A program made the translations under genes and the position numbers. Positions 34,961 to 45,935 of a DNA stretch of 64,000 nt are shown one piece after another; the stretch's first letter is position 1; every line of letters starts with the position of its first letter. The notes under the pieces are model-generated. The model was given only the letters and a program-made list of their open reading frames with translations. It was not told where the DNA came from and ran no database searches. Source of the stretch: Pseudocercospora fijiensis CIRAD86 (taxonomy: Eukaryota; Ascomycota; Dothideomycetes; Mycosphaerellales; Mycosphaerellaceae); NCBI RefSeq assembly GCF_000340215.1, contig NW_006921537.1:4595947-4659946 (forward strand), written 5' to 3'.

Positions 34961-37900
34961 TACTAACTATTAGCCTTATACGGCGTAAAACTATCGACAT
35001 TATACTAGCTATTATACGCACCTGCCTTATATAAGATACCTAGGGCACTAATTACAAAACTATAGTTACGCTAGATCTAGGAAATTTAGTTAGTGCCCTT
35101 ATTAGCTATCGCCTAGCTAAGCAATTAGACCTTCGATAATTAAATAGGGCTAACCTACTAACCCTTGCTTAGTTTAATAACGCTCGGCACTTAACCTATA
35201 GAGCCTACTATATTCCTATAGTTCTAAAGGACGACCTCGGCAATAAGCGCTTACTAGATTTCACTACCTACGCTATAGATATAGACAGCCTTCTATCCGA
35301 TATTATTATTAGCAATCCTATCCTTAAGTACTACGCTATAGCTATAGACTTAGGCCTCTAATAGTAGCGGTTTAGAATCGCTAGGAAGGAGGATATTAAA
35401 CATATCGACGTTAGCGAGTGCCCTAACGATATTAGGGTCTTATTTATTAGTAACCTAACCTTAGCTAACCCGACTGCTAACCTACTTAGTAGTAATAACG
35501 ATAAACCTATGCCCCCTAATAGCATGGACCCTAATTAGCTTGCTCGTATACTATAGCCTATTTAAGAAACTTATATTAATATATTTAAATACTGCCTAGT
35601 ATCGACACTACCTGTATTTAAAGAGACGGACTGTAAGATCGATATTGTATAGGGTAAGGAGGTTCCTTTTAGGCCCCTCTACAACCTTAGTAAACGAGAG
35701 CTTGCTGTATTACGTAAGTACCTGGATAAGAACCTAGCTAATAGTCGAATTTAGTATAGCAATAGCCCTGCTAGTATACCTATCCTATTCGTACTAAAGA
35801 AGGATAGTAGCCTACGCCTATATATCGATTATCGTAGGCTTGATACTATTGCTATTAGGGACCGCTATCTACTTCCGCTTATTAACGAGACCCTCGATCG
35901 CCTTTCTAGCGCTTACTTCTATACTATATTAGACATTAAGGACGCCTATTACCGCATTCGTATTCGTAAGGGCGATAAATAGAAGACAGCCTTCCGTACT
36001 CGCTATAGCTATTTCGAGTATTTAGTTATACTATTTAGGCTAGCTAATGCCCCTACAACATTCTAGTCCTGTATTAGTCGGGCCTTATTAGGCCTACTAG
36101 ACTACCTCTATATAGTTTACCTAGATAACATCCTAGTTTATACCTATTTACCTAATATTATAGAGTACTAGGCTATAGTACGTAAGGTACTCGACCGCCT
36201 ACGGGCCTATAGACTATATTGCAAGCCCTCTAAATGCACCTTCGCCACTAAAGAGGTGCCCTTCCTTAGCTTCCTCGTATCGACTAAGGGTATTAAGGCT
36301 AACCCTAACCGTATTTAGACTATTACTAGATAGCCTATTCCTACGTTAATTAAGGAGCTATAGTCGTTCCTTAGCTTCGCTAATTTCTACCGCCGCTTTA
36401 TTAAAGGCTATTCGCGGCACGTAATGCCTCTAACTAAGCTTACTAAAACTAAGGCTAACCTAACTAGAGAGTTTAAATAGACTAACAAGGCTTGAGCCGC
36501 TTTTAACGGTTTAAAGTAACGCTTTACTAAAGTCCCCTTATTATACTATTTCGTACTAAGTAGGCAGATCCGTATTAAGACTAACGCTTTGTAGTTCGCT
36601 ATATTATCTATTATGTTATAATAGGCTAATAACAATTACTAGCACCTAATTGCCTTCTTTTTACGAAAGATAATCGATATAGAACGTCGATACGAGACCT
36701 ACGAGCAAGACCTCTTAGCAATCGTAGAGGCCTTTAAGTACTAGCGCTATTATCTCGATAGTGCTTAGCACCCTATTTAGGTCTATATAGACTATAACAA
36801 CCTGCGTAGGATTACTAAGGTTATACGGGTTATAGGTCGATAGGCTAGATAGGCCGTCTACCTCCCTAGGTTCGATTTTAATATATTATACCGGCTAGGC
36901 GTAAGTAACCCTACTAATAGCCTATCGAGGCGACCTAATTACGATAGCGAGACCTAATCTATTAATTCTTTGTTTCTAACCCTATAGTATAAGATTGCTA
37001 TAGCCCGTATTGTTAATAAGCAAGCGTAGGATAAGCGGCTTACCGGACTCCGCGACGGCTTAAAGTATATTAATACTCTTTCTATATTAATAGTACGTAT
37101 TAAGGCAAGGGCTAACGACACTAATAGGAAGAGCTATAATAACTCCCTAGTCGACATCGCTATATATAGTAATAGCGATAAAAGTACTACTATAGTTAAT
37201 CTAGCTACTAGTACTATTAGATATATATAATATATACCTCGTTTAATAGCGAGGGTACTATTAAATAACCTTGCAAATAGGGATAGTTAATCGTTTATAG
37301 ATAAGCTATTACGTACTTAGTAGAGGGACGCCTTTGCTACTAAACGTATTAATAGGCTTATAAGTAGACGAAAGACTCGATCTAGTAAGAGTAACAATTA
37401 GTCGATCGACGATAAGGGTTACTTAAAGTTTAAAGGCAGATACTATGTCTCCGCTAAACAATTAACTAGATAAGAGCTTTTAAAGAGGTACTATAATAGT
37501 AAGCTCGCTAGTTACTATAGTATAGAGAGGTCGTACGAGCTACTATCGCGTATATACTACTAGCTAAATAGTAAGCGGCATATAAAGGAATATATACAGA
37601 CCTATATAGTATACTAGCGAGTTAAGGTACCTAAGCACTTACTATTCGGGCAGTTGTCTTTACTTCCTGTTCTAAAGAAACTATTTGTAGAGCTTATAAT
37701 AGACTTTATTATAGGCCTTCCGCCTGCTAAGCGTAGGGGTAGCAAGGACGTCTTTAATGCTATTCTTATTATAGTAGATCGGTTTACTAAAGGTGCTCGT
37801 TATATCCCTACTCGGAAGGATTAGACTACTATTAATATAGCTAAAGCCCTATAGAACAACATCTTCTATAGCTATTAGGGAACCCCTAAAGGGATAGTCT

Positions 37901-38840
37901 CTAACTAAGGCTCGATATTTACAACTTATTATTAGAGTAAGATATGCCTATAGCTAAGACTTAAGCATCGGCTATCTATAGCCTTCTATCTATAAACAGA
38001 TAGCTAAACGGAGAGGCAAAATACTACCCTATAGCAGTACCTACGTACTAGTTACATTAATAAGAACCCCGAGGATTAGGTTAACCTCCTATAACTAGCT
38101 AAATTCGTATATAATAATAGTATCTACTTATTAACTAAGGTATTACTATATATAGCTATAATAGGCTAGAACGCTGCTATGCTATAAGACCCCCTATCGC
38201 TCGAGGCCGAGCGTAAGGAAAGGGAAGCGGGTTAACCTAAGATACTAGCGGCTATTAAGAGGGTTTAAAAGATACGAGAGATTTACGCTAAGATAGCTAG
38301 CAAACTAGCAAAGGCCTAGGCCTATTAGAAGGTCTACTATAATAAACACTATACACTAATAACCTTTAAGCAAGGCGATATAGTTATACTAAGCACTAAG
38401 AACCTCCGTATCCGCAAATACCTATTACCTAATAGTAAAACAAGGCCTAAGCTCGCGCTAAGATATATTAGCCTATTCCGTATTCGAGAAGTTAAGAGCT
38501 CCTCCGTATAGGCCTATTAGTTATAGCTTCCCCCTTATTATACTATCTATAATACCTTCTATATATCCCTCCTTAAACTATACTATTAGCGCGAAGGCGA
38601 TAAAGCGCCTACCGAGTTAGAAGAAGTCTTAGCCGATAGTAAAGAGCTATAGTCTATAGAATGTATCCTAAAGTACCGAACTAGGCGGGGCAAGAAGGAG
38701 TACCTATTAAGATAGTAAGGCTATTTACCTAAATAGGACTCGTAGGAAGCTAAAGCCTCTTTTAAAGACATAGCTAAGTTATTAGATAAGTATTAGACTA
38801 GTGTAAAGAACAAGAAGAAGGCTAAGGGCCTATAATGTCG
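34961..38840 (+). pseudogene. Chromovirus copy B pol: protease, reverse transcriptase, RNase H, integrase, chromodomain
   Basis: Collinear with copy C without interruption. The reverse transcriptase lies at about 35650-36500 (KKDSSLRLYIDYRRLDT, and YLDNILVYT where YLDD is expected, near 36118). RNase H follows to about 36950. The integrase lies at about 37300-38300 (TLIIDFIIGLPPAKRRGSKD type start, DRFTKGARYIPTRKD). The chromodomain lies at about 38660-38830 with KKEYLL and LLDKY. Its stops are again Gln/Trp type. It supplies the empty site for the LINE at 37221-37236. Confidence 0.85.
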
Positions 38841-39720
38841 CTAGAACCGCTAGAGAGACCTAGGAACAATGCTACCCCCGGGGTGCTATTAGCTAACTAA
38901 TTAGAGGCTAGCAAACTAGGACAATAAGACTATACTACTATAGTAGACGCGTACCGAGCATTAATAAACGCGCTATAACGCGTTAACTAATCGCCTGCTC
39001 TTTTAAGGATTTTACCTCTTCGCTAACGCAATAAGGCCCTTCTTTTAGTATTTAGGTCCCCTTTTATTCCTTTATTCTATCGAGGCCTTAAGGCCTAGGC
39101 GATCGACGAGGGCGACGCGCGTACGCGTAAATAGTAATAATAATAATAACGACGGCGTCGCGCTTATATAAAAGGACGGCGCGGCTATATTAGTAATAGT
39201 ATTATAGAGTGTATTATTAGTCGAAGAAGGAAATCGGAAGCAAGGTAAAGTTAGCGCTAAGACGGCTAGCGCCGCTATTATCGATATTACCTACTATTAT
39301 CGCTACGCCTATAAGAATAACCTTACCTATACTATAGCCTAAGGCTAAGATACTAGGTTAAAAAGGGCTAAGCCGTTCGAAGGGCTTAGGGACTAAAAAG
39401 GTTAAACGATTAATAGACTAACTAAGGGCAAAAATATAGAGCTAAGCTAGCTAAGGTCGATCTTACGGATAATAGATTACTCCTCGATCTTTCCGACTCT
39501 TTAAGCGAAGCGAACCTTAACTATTATACTTATAATAGCCTTTATCTATAGAAACTAGACGAACTACGTTATTAAAAATAAGATTAATAATTGAAGGCTA
39601 CTAAACCTAACTAATTAGGGCTAGCGAAACTACGATAGTAAATAATAGCCCTTGTAATAACAAGAACAACCCTCGGAGCGGATATTACTAGGTCTTTTAG
39701 AGGAGACAGAAAGAACTCGG
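38841..39720 (+). repeat. Truncated 3' UTR of chromovirus copy B
   Basis: It follows the copy A and C 3' UTRs, with internal deletions, as far as AAGAACTCGG. There the family sequence stops and telomere-type repeats begin. In copies A and C another roughly 330 bp and the 3' LTR follow. Confidence 0.75.
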
Positions 39721-39744
39721 TAACCCTAACCCTAACCCTAACCC
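39721..39744. repeat. Interstitial telomeric repeat, four TAACCC units
   Basis: Four perfect TAACCC units (the C-rich strand of TTAGGG) lie exactly at the junction between truncated chromovirus copy B and the 5'-truncated piggyBac pseudogene. The orientation is that of a left chromosome end facing left. The unit contains no CpA or TpG and so would not be changed by RIP. Confidence 0.9.
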
Positions 39745-39996
39745 TTTCTTTATACTTTTCTAGACTAATAAGGTTATAGACTGCCTTATCGAGTATAGTA
39801 ACGAGTATACTAGTAATAAGCCGTAGTTTAAGAAGAATAATAAGATTATTATTTTTAGCTATAATTAGAAGCTAGTAGACAAGCTAGTAATATAGATCTT
39901 TATTAGATTAATTCTCTATATATCCCTAATCTAGATATCTAATAAGGCCGATTACTAGCGCGAAGATAGATACTAGCTAAGGTATAGTATTACTAA

Positions 39997-40011
39997 CTAT
40001 ATAAAGGAGTA
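39997..40011. repeat. Target-site duplication of LINE copy 2, left
   Basis: CTATATAAAGGAGTA is repeated exactly at 44888-44902 on the other side of the LINE. Confidence 0.9.
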
Positions 40012-40026
40012 AAACTAGGATTATTA

Positions 40027-41311
40027 ATAGTAGCGAACAATTAGAGACGAAGGGAAGATAGTTAAGAAGGAAGGGAGGACGAATAGAAAGCACTATATAC
40101 TAGGGTAGAGGAGGTGCTAAAGGCGGAAGATAGAAGAACCCCTAAGAGGGCATATAGGATAATAATCTTAGAACTCCTTAGAGGACTAAAAGCAATCCAC
40201 AACTAGGTAAGCTACGTAATTACAAAGGTAGCTAATATAGTCGTAGCAAAGATTACGAAGAAACAATAGGAGACAAGCCTAAACTACCGCACCTAGGTAG
40301 CAGTAGCTAGTTAGGAGGCGCTAAAACCCCCGAGGACAGTAGTTAGAGTCTACATTACGGACCTATAGGAGCAAAAGGAAATCTAAGGACTTATAGGGAA
40401 AGAGATTGTAGAAAGAATTGCAGTTAAAGAGGTAATTAGGGCTAGGAACGAAGGTAAAGGGGTAATTAAGCTGTTTATAGCATAAGAGCAGGACAAAAAG
40501 AAGCTAGAAACATAAAAAGAATAGATAACTAAGATAGGGAAAACAGTAAAGGTCTCCTAACAGCAATTTATAATTATAGCCTATAGTATAATAAGAAGCT
40601 TTAAGGAAGAACAGGATATTAAGAGCCTATAGAGACAAAACTAAGCTATATACCTAGGCCTAAAGATTACAAAAGTGGTATAGATTAAAAGGAAAATCGA
40701 AGAGACTAAGAAGCAGTCTTCCCTAATTATCTAGGTAGGGAGTGCAGAGCAAGCTAATATAGTGCTAGACTAGGGGTTGTTCTAGGACTTTAAAAGATTA
40801 GAAACAGAGATATATAGAAGCAACTATAGGATAATGCAGTGCTTCAAATGTTAATACTATAGACACTTAGCAGCTAAGTATATAAAGATAACCAACACCT
40901 ACTCCTATTATATAGGGGATTACTAGGTTAAAGAATACAAAGCATATAAGGGAGAAGCAAGATATATATACTATACTAAAAGACACCCCTCTTAGGCGAA
41001 GGAATGCCTAGTAAGAATATAGGCAGCTAGGAAGGCAAAGGAAGCTAGAATCAATATACTAAAAAGATATATAACAAGCTAGGGCAACTAGGTATAGAAG
41101 CAACCTAGCTAAGTGCTACAAAAGAGGTCTAGGTAAGATAATAGGTTCACATTTAGGGCCTTACTAGCATAAAAGAGTCACTAGCAACTAGGAAGACTAA
41201 GATACCTTAATATTATAGGAAAGGAAGTAGGGCAGACAAAGCTTAGTTAAATGTTAGTCTAAAGTAAGGGAAGAATAAAGGAAAACTTATAGGGAAATAA
41301 TATAGATAAAA
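40027..41311 (+). pseudogene. LINE copy 2 ORF1, zinc-knuckle RNA-binding protein
   Basis: Homologous to copy 1 ORF1; the start ATG has become ATA at 40027, a TpG to TpA change. The zinc-knuckle region (about 40840-41020) reads CFKCQYYRHLAAK in the first knuckle. It keeps a Cys that copy 1 lost and loses others that copy 1 kept. The mosaic shows that the two copies were mutated independently. Confidence 0.75.
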
Positions 41312-41315
41312 CCTA

Positions 41316-44300
41316 ATAAACATTGTAACATTACTAAACATTATATAGTACAATGTCAACAAGAGTAAAGACAAGGTATAGAGGAGCTTCCTTTAAGTAC
41401 TAAACCTAAAAGAACATTATATTATTGCAATCTAAGAGCCCTAGCTTAACCTATATATAAAGAGACTAGCAACAGTCAAAGACCTAAGATACTACCTAAT
41501 TATCTATAACTAGGGAGCCCTAAGGATATACATCTATATTAGCAAGGAGATAGATATAGAAACCTAGCAGGCTATACTATAGGAGGATAGGGACCTAATA
41601 TTAGTTCAAGTAGAGACATCCTAAGGTATACTCTAAGTCTACTATATATACAACCTACTACTAAACTTAAGAAGTAGTACCTAACTAAAAACCCTAGAAA
41701 GACTACCTAGAGTTATCTAGGGGAACACCTACTAAATCCTACTTAGGGATTTCAACCTCTACTACCCCTTCTAGGGCTTAGACTTTACCCTAGCTTACTA
41801 CTTCCTAGCAGGAAGACTAATTGATATATTAGAGAGGGAAGGAATAGAAATTGTTACCCTAAAGGGACTAATTACTTAGGAGGCAAGAGGAAGCAGCAGT
41901 ATACTAGACCTATACTTTGCATTACATTAGATTAAGAATAGGATTACAAGATATAGGGTCAACTAGGAACTAGAAGAATTATTAGACTACTTCCCGGTAT
42001 AGATTGAGCTAAATATCTAAGCTAATTAGGAAAGGGAACTAGAGGAGAAGCTTAACTAGAAAGGTGCCTAATAGGGTAGGATTAGGGAGGAACTAGAAAG
42101 GGACCTAAAACTAGAGGAACTCTTAATAAAGCACCTACTAAGGCTAGAGGATATTGATAAGGCAGTAGAAGAACTAATAGGAATCCTAAAACAGGTAGCT
42201 AGAAAGCATACCCTAGTAAAGAAACATTTACTATACTAGCAACTATACTAGACTAGTAAGTATATAAGGAAGGTTAAAGCAGTAAGGAAGGCTAGGAGGC
42301 AGTAGACATAAACCTATACCTAGGAAGCATAGGACAACTATAACAAAGCCTACTAGGAAAAGAAGATCTAGATTAAGAAAGACAAGATATAAGAATAGAG
42401 ATCTATAATAGGAATAATTACAAAGAAACTAGAGGAGATATAGAGGATAGCTAAATAGGCAAGGAGACCTAAATAGGACAAGGATATACTACTATAATTC
42501 CCGGATATTATAGACTAATAAGGACAAATATAGACTACAATAAAAGGGAAAGTAAGAGCCCTAGGCTAACACTTCTTCTATAGAAAAGTACAAGCAGACC
42601 TATTAGATATAAAGGAGAAAGAACAAGAGACTCTACTACTAGGCATACTAAGAGACACCTAGGTTAAACCCGAAACTATTAAAAGGATCCTAAAGAAAAT
42701 TCTAGGCAACAAGGCACTAGGAGAAGACAAGATCTATAATAAACTTCTAAAAGCATATAGGAAGGGGCTAGCCCTAGCACTAGCTAATATCTTTTTACAA
42801 AGCCTAGTACTAGGACACTACCTAAGACTATTTAGGAAGTCCCTAATAGTAGTGCTAAGGAAGCCCTAGAAGGAAGACTATATACAGCTTAAGGCCTATA
42901 GACTAATAGCCCTACTTAATATAATAAGCAAGGTACTAGAAAAAATTGTCGCTAAAAGGCTAACAACCTTTGCCGAGGAAAGGAATATCCTTCCTAAAGG
43001 CTAGATAGGAGGAAGAAAGAAGAGGTCAATACTAATAGCTATAGAACTAATTATAGAATAGATTAAGTATATCTAGTACTATAGTTAAAACTAGGTAGCA
43101 ACCCTCCTCTCCCTTAACATCTTAAGAGCCTTTAATAATGTCTCCTATAAAAGGCTCCTATATATACTTAAACAGAAAGCTATACTAAACTAGATAGTCC
43201 AATTCATCTAGTCCTTCCTATAGGAAAGATTAACCTAGCTTATCCTAGGCAAATTCAAATCAGACCTAATACTAACTAAAAAGGGAATCCCCTAAGGATT
43301 AATACTCTCCCTAATCCTCTTCCTTATCTTTATAGCAGACCTACTCCTACTCCTAGAATTAAAAAATATATTAGCATTAGGGTTTATAGATAACACAAAC
43401 ATCCTAGCCTAGTCTAAGACAATAGAAACCAACTATAAGATCCTAGAAGAGAAGCACTAGGAGTATAAAAAATAGGCAAGGAGGTATAGAGCAAAATTCG
43501 CCCTAGAAAAGTACTAGCTTATCCACTTTAGTAAGGCTAAATCAACCTATAACATAAAGCAATCAATTACTATCTAAGGCTTTAAAACCCAACTATTAGT
43601 AGAGCTTAGGGTACTAGGGATCTAGCTAGATCCAAAACTGAATTAGGGACTATAAGTAAAGAAGGTAAAGCAGAGGGCAGATGCTAATATACAATCTATT
43701 AATAGGCTTATAGCCTCTATATAGGGGGCTACATTCGAGAAAGCCAAAGTTATATATAAAGCAATTGTTAAGCTAGCAATGCTATATAGAGTATAGATAT
43801 AGACAGCCTAGGAGAAAACACTAAAGAGGATTAAGCAACTAGTTAGCAGGTCCCAAACCTAAAGCCTAAAGAAAATCCTAGGAGTATATAAAACTATACT
43901 AACAAGGGTAGTAGAAATAGAATTAGGGATCCTACTAGTCAAATAATACTTCAAGGGACTAAGACACTAATATATAGCAAAGACAATAGAATACCTAGCC
44001 TAATAGACTATCCAAAAGGCACTAGACAAGATAAAAGCCTAGTGTATTAGGACTAGGAGGCGAGACAGACTATAAATAACTCCCTAGAAAGTCAAAGACC
44101 TAGAGCAATATAGAGTCTTAACAAGAGAAATGCTAGAGAAAGAGCTTTAGGGACTAAATATAAGGCTAAAGGAAGACAAGCTAAAGGGAGAGAAACAAAG
44201 CCTAGCAGAATTAATTGCTAGATACCTATAGGAGTAGGAATAGAACAAAACACAAGTTAGACTAGGAACCCTAAAGGCACTAATCAAATTTGGTTAATAC

Positions 44301-44765
44301 AACTACTAGCTCTATAAGGACCTAAACAGGGCCGAGGCAAGCCTAGCTATCTAAATCAGATCTAAACATATTAGACTTAGATCTTACCTGTTTAGAAGAA
44401 ACGTCCTAGGAATTGAAAACAGAGCTTGCTAATATAGCTACCAATCTTAGAACCCTAAGTATATACTGCTAGTCTACCCTTAATAGTTAGAAGGCAGAAG
44501 TGATTAGAGACTAAAAGCAATAGAAAGGGAATACGATAAGCTAATCTAGAGTAAGGAAGACCTAAAGAGGATAGTAAAGTAGATTATTAAATAGGGATTC
44601 GTACAACAATTCGCACTAGTAAGGGAAACTAAGGAGTAGATAAGAAGGAGGGAAGAAGAGGGGGAAAGAAGGGCAGGGTAGTAGGCAAGGTAGTTAGAGG
44701 GTAACAACTATAATACTAGTATACCCTAGAGGAAGGAAAACAAGGAAACGAGGAAGATCAACACT
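41316..44765 (+). pseudogene. LINE copy 2 ORF2, endonuclease and reverse transcriptase
   Basis: It is collinear with copy 1 ORF2 (endonuclease, then reverse transcriptase with GIPQGLILS). The catalytic box near 43386 reads FIDNTNILAQ, the second Asp lost through a TpG to TpA change. TAG/TAA stand at Gln/Trp positions along the frame, so it cannot be functional as it stands. Confidence 0.8.
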
Positions 44766-44887
44766 TATAAATAGGACAGGAGGGAGGTTTTTACTAACTA
44801 GGTTGGTTTCCTACCCAAAACAATATATAGAAACAGACCTGTATAGGCCGAAAGGCACTACAATAGGCAAATGAAATATCTATCTAT

Positions 44888-44902
44888 CTATATAAAGGAG
44901 TA
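44888..44902. repeat. Target-site duplication of LINE copy 2, right
   Basis: CTATATAAAGGAGTA matches 39997-40011; the piggyBac frame resumes after it. Confidence 0.9.
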
Positions 44903-45935
44903 GCAATTAAGGTAGATTAAGACTACTTTATAGTACTAGAATAACGCGCTCTCGTTAAGTAGAAGAGGTTTATCTACCTATACCTAGATACTACCGCTTA
45001 CTAATATATTACGTAGTAAACTCTGCGAGATTGTTATACCTAGTACTAACGTATCGATTAACGAGAGTATAGTCCGGTTTATAGGCAAATCTAGGTATAT
45101 AAATATAATAAAAGGCAAGCTAACGCCTATTAGATATTATATATTCTATCTAGATAAGAATAGGTACCTATATTTCTTCTTATTCTCGAGCCCTCGGAAG
45201 GTATATAAGTAGGAGGTAGAAGATACGGATTCTATCGCTTCGACGGTCGCTTAGTATCTAGTAGTAACTCTAGAGGTTCCTACGGACGCCGAGAAGAAGG
45301 AGCGATAGAAGTAGAGCAATAAGATAAGCGTTATAAGCGCAAGAACCGTAGTCCTAGTAGTATTAGTTATAGATTAAATATAGGACTATATCTAGTATAG
45401 TAAGTAAGAAAGGAAAGTTATACTACTATAGTTAATATTAGCCGCGTAAACCGTACTACTAAGAGACTCGAAAGCCTAATTATATTGCCTATCCGTAGGC
45501 TCGCTTAGCTCAAAGCTAAGCTTACTTAGATAGGCTATTCTTCGACTAATTCTATAACTTTCTTTCCTATAGTACTTCTTCTATATTTATATAGATAATC
45601 TATTTAATAACGTACTATTATTTATAGTCTTAAGGCACGTAGGTATCGCAGCGACTAGTACTATATAATCTAGCTTACTTTCTTAGCTATAGTAAGGTAA
45701 AACCTTTAAGAAACTAGAGATACTAAAATAAGATAGTACGAGGAAGAATTCGACCTTCCTAATCCTTAATCGGAAGAGTACGTAGTTTCTCTACGATATA
45801 CTAATTTATAAGGCATTCTATAGTATAGCGGAGGTTATTTAGTAGAATAGGAATCTTATTTAGTTTCTTATAACTAGTTATCGTCTATTCGAGCGATTAT
45901 AATAGCTTTAAGAATACCCTCGAGCTAGACTTAAC

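Larger units (their letters stand above)
2620..39720 (+). mobile_element. Outer Ty3/gypsy chromovirus (copy B), split by copy C and truncated at its 3' end
   Basis: The element comprises a 5' LTR (2620-2818), leader (2819-3486), gag (34025-about 34960), pol (about 34960-38840) and a truncated 3' UTR ending at 39720. The leader stops at GGATACTAAA and resumes at CTAAACTTAAGG after 34019, so the intervening 30.5 kb is a later insertion. Its 3' UTR matches copies A and C up to AAGAACTCGG and then gives way to telomeric repeats, so the 3' LTR is lost. It is the oldest layer of the left-hand nest. Confidence 0.8.
40012..44887 (+). mobile_element. Tad1-like LINE retrotransposon, copy 2 (4.88 kb, 5'-shortened)
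   Basis: It is near-identical to 26100-30991, with scattered C/T and G/A differences in both directions, and lacks the first roughly 160 bp of copy 1. The 15-bp perfect target duplications and ATCT tail are intact. It inserted into the piggyBac remnant and is therefore younger than that remnant. Confidence 0.85.
39745..45935 (+). pseudogene. piggyBac-like transposase remnant, split by LINE copy 2
   Basis: Before the LINE (39745-39996) the frame reads DCLIEYSNEYTSNKPQFKKN and then ADYQREDRYQLRYSI, like the N-terminal part of the piggyBac transposase domain. After it (44903-45935) come VSINESIVRFIGKSRYINI, PIRYYIFYLDKNRYLYFF and LRHVGIAATSTI. These correspond to the DES-x-R-F-G-R, GYK-x-W-LCD-x-GY and L-x-x-x-G-I-x-A-x-G-T-x-R segments of the family. 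The extreme N-terminus is missing at the telomeric junction. The right end meets the minus-strand chromovirus near 45935; a TTAA lies at 45922-45925, but the element's end was not proven. Confidence 0.65.

Noticed and set aside
39721..39744. The TAACCC run as a piggyBac terminal repeat (TTAACCC-type end)
   Set aside because: Four perfect hexamer units and the absence of a complementary GGGTTA end on the right favour telomeric origin. A piggyBac end is not fully excluded.
45922..45925. TTAA near the end of the piggyBac remnant as its insertion site
   Set aside because: No matching TTAA or inverted terminal repeat was found at the left end, which is cut off by the telomeric repeats, so the boundary cannot be proven.
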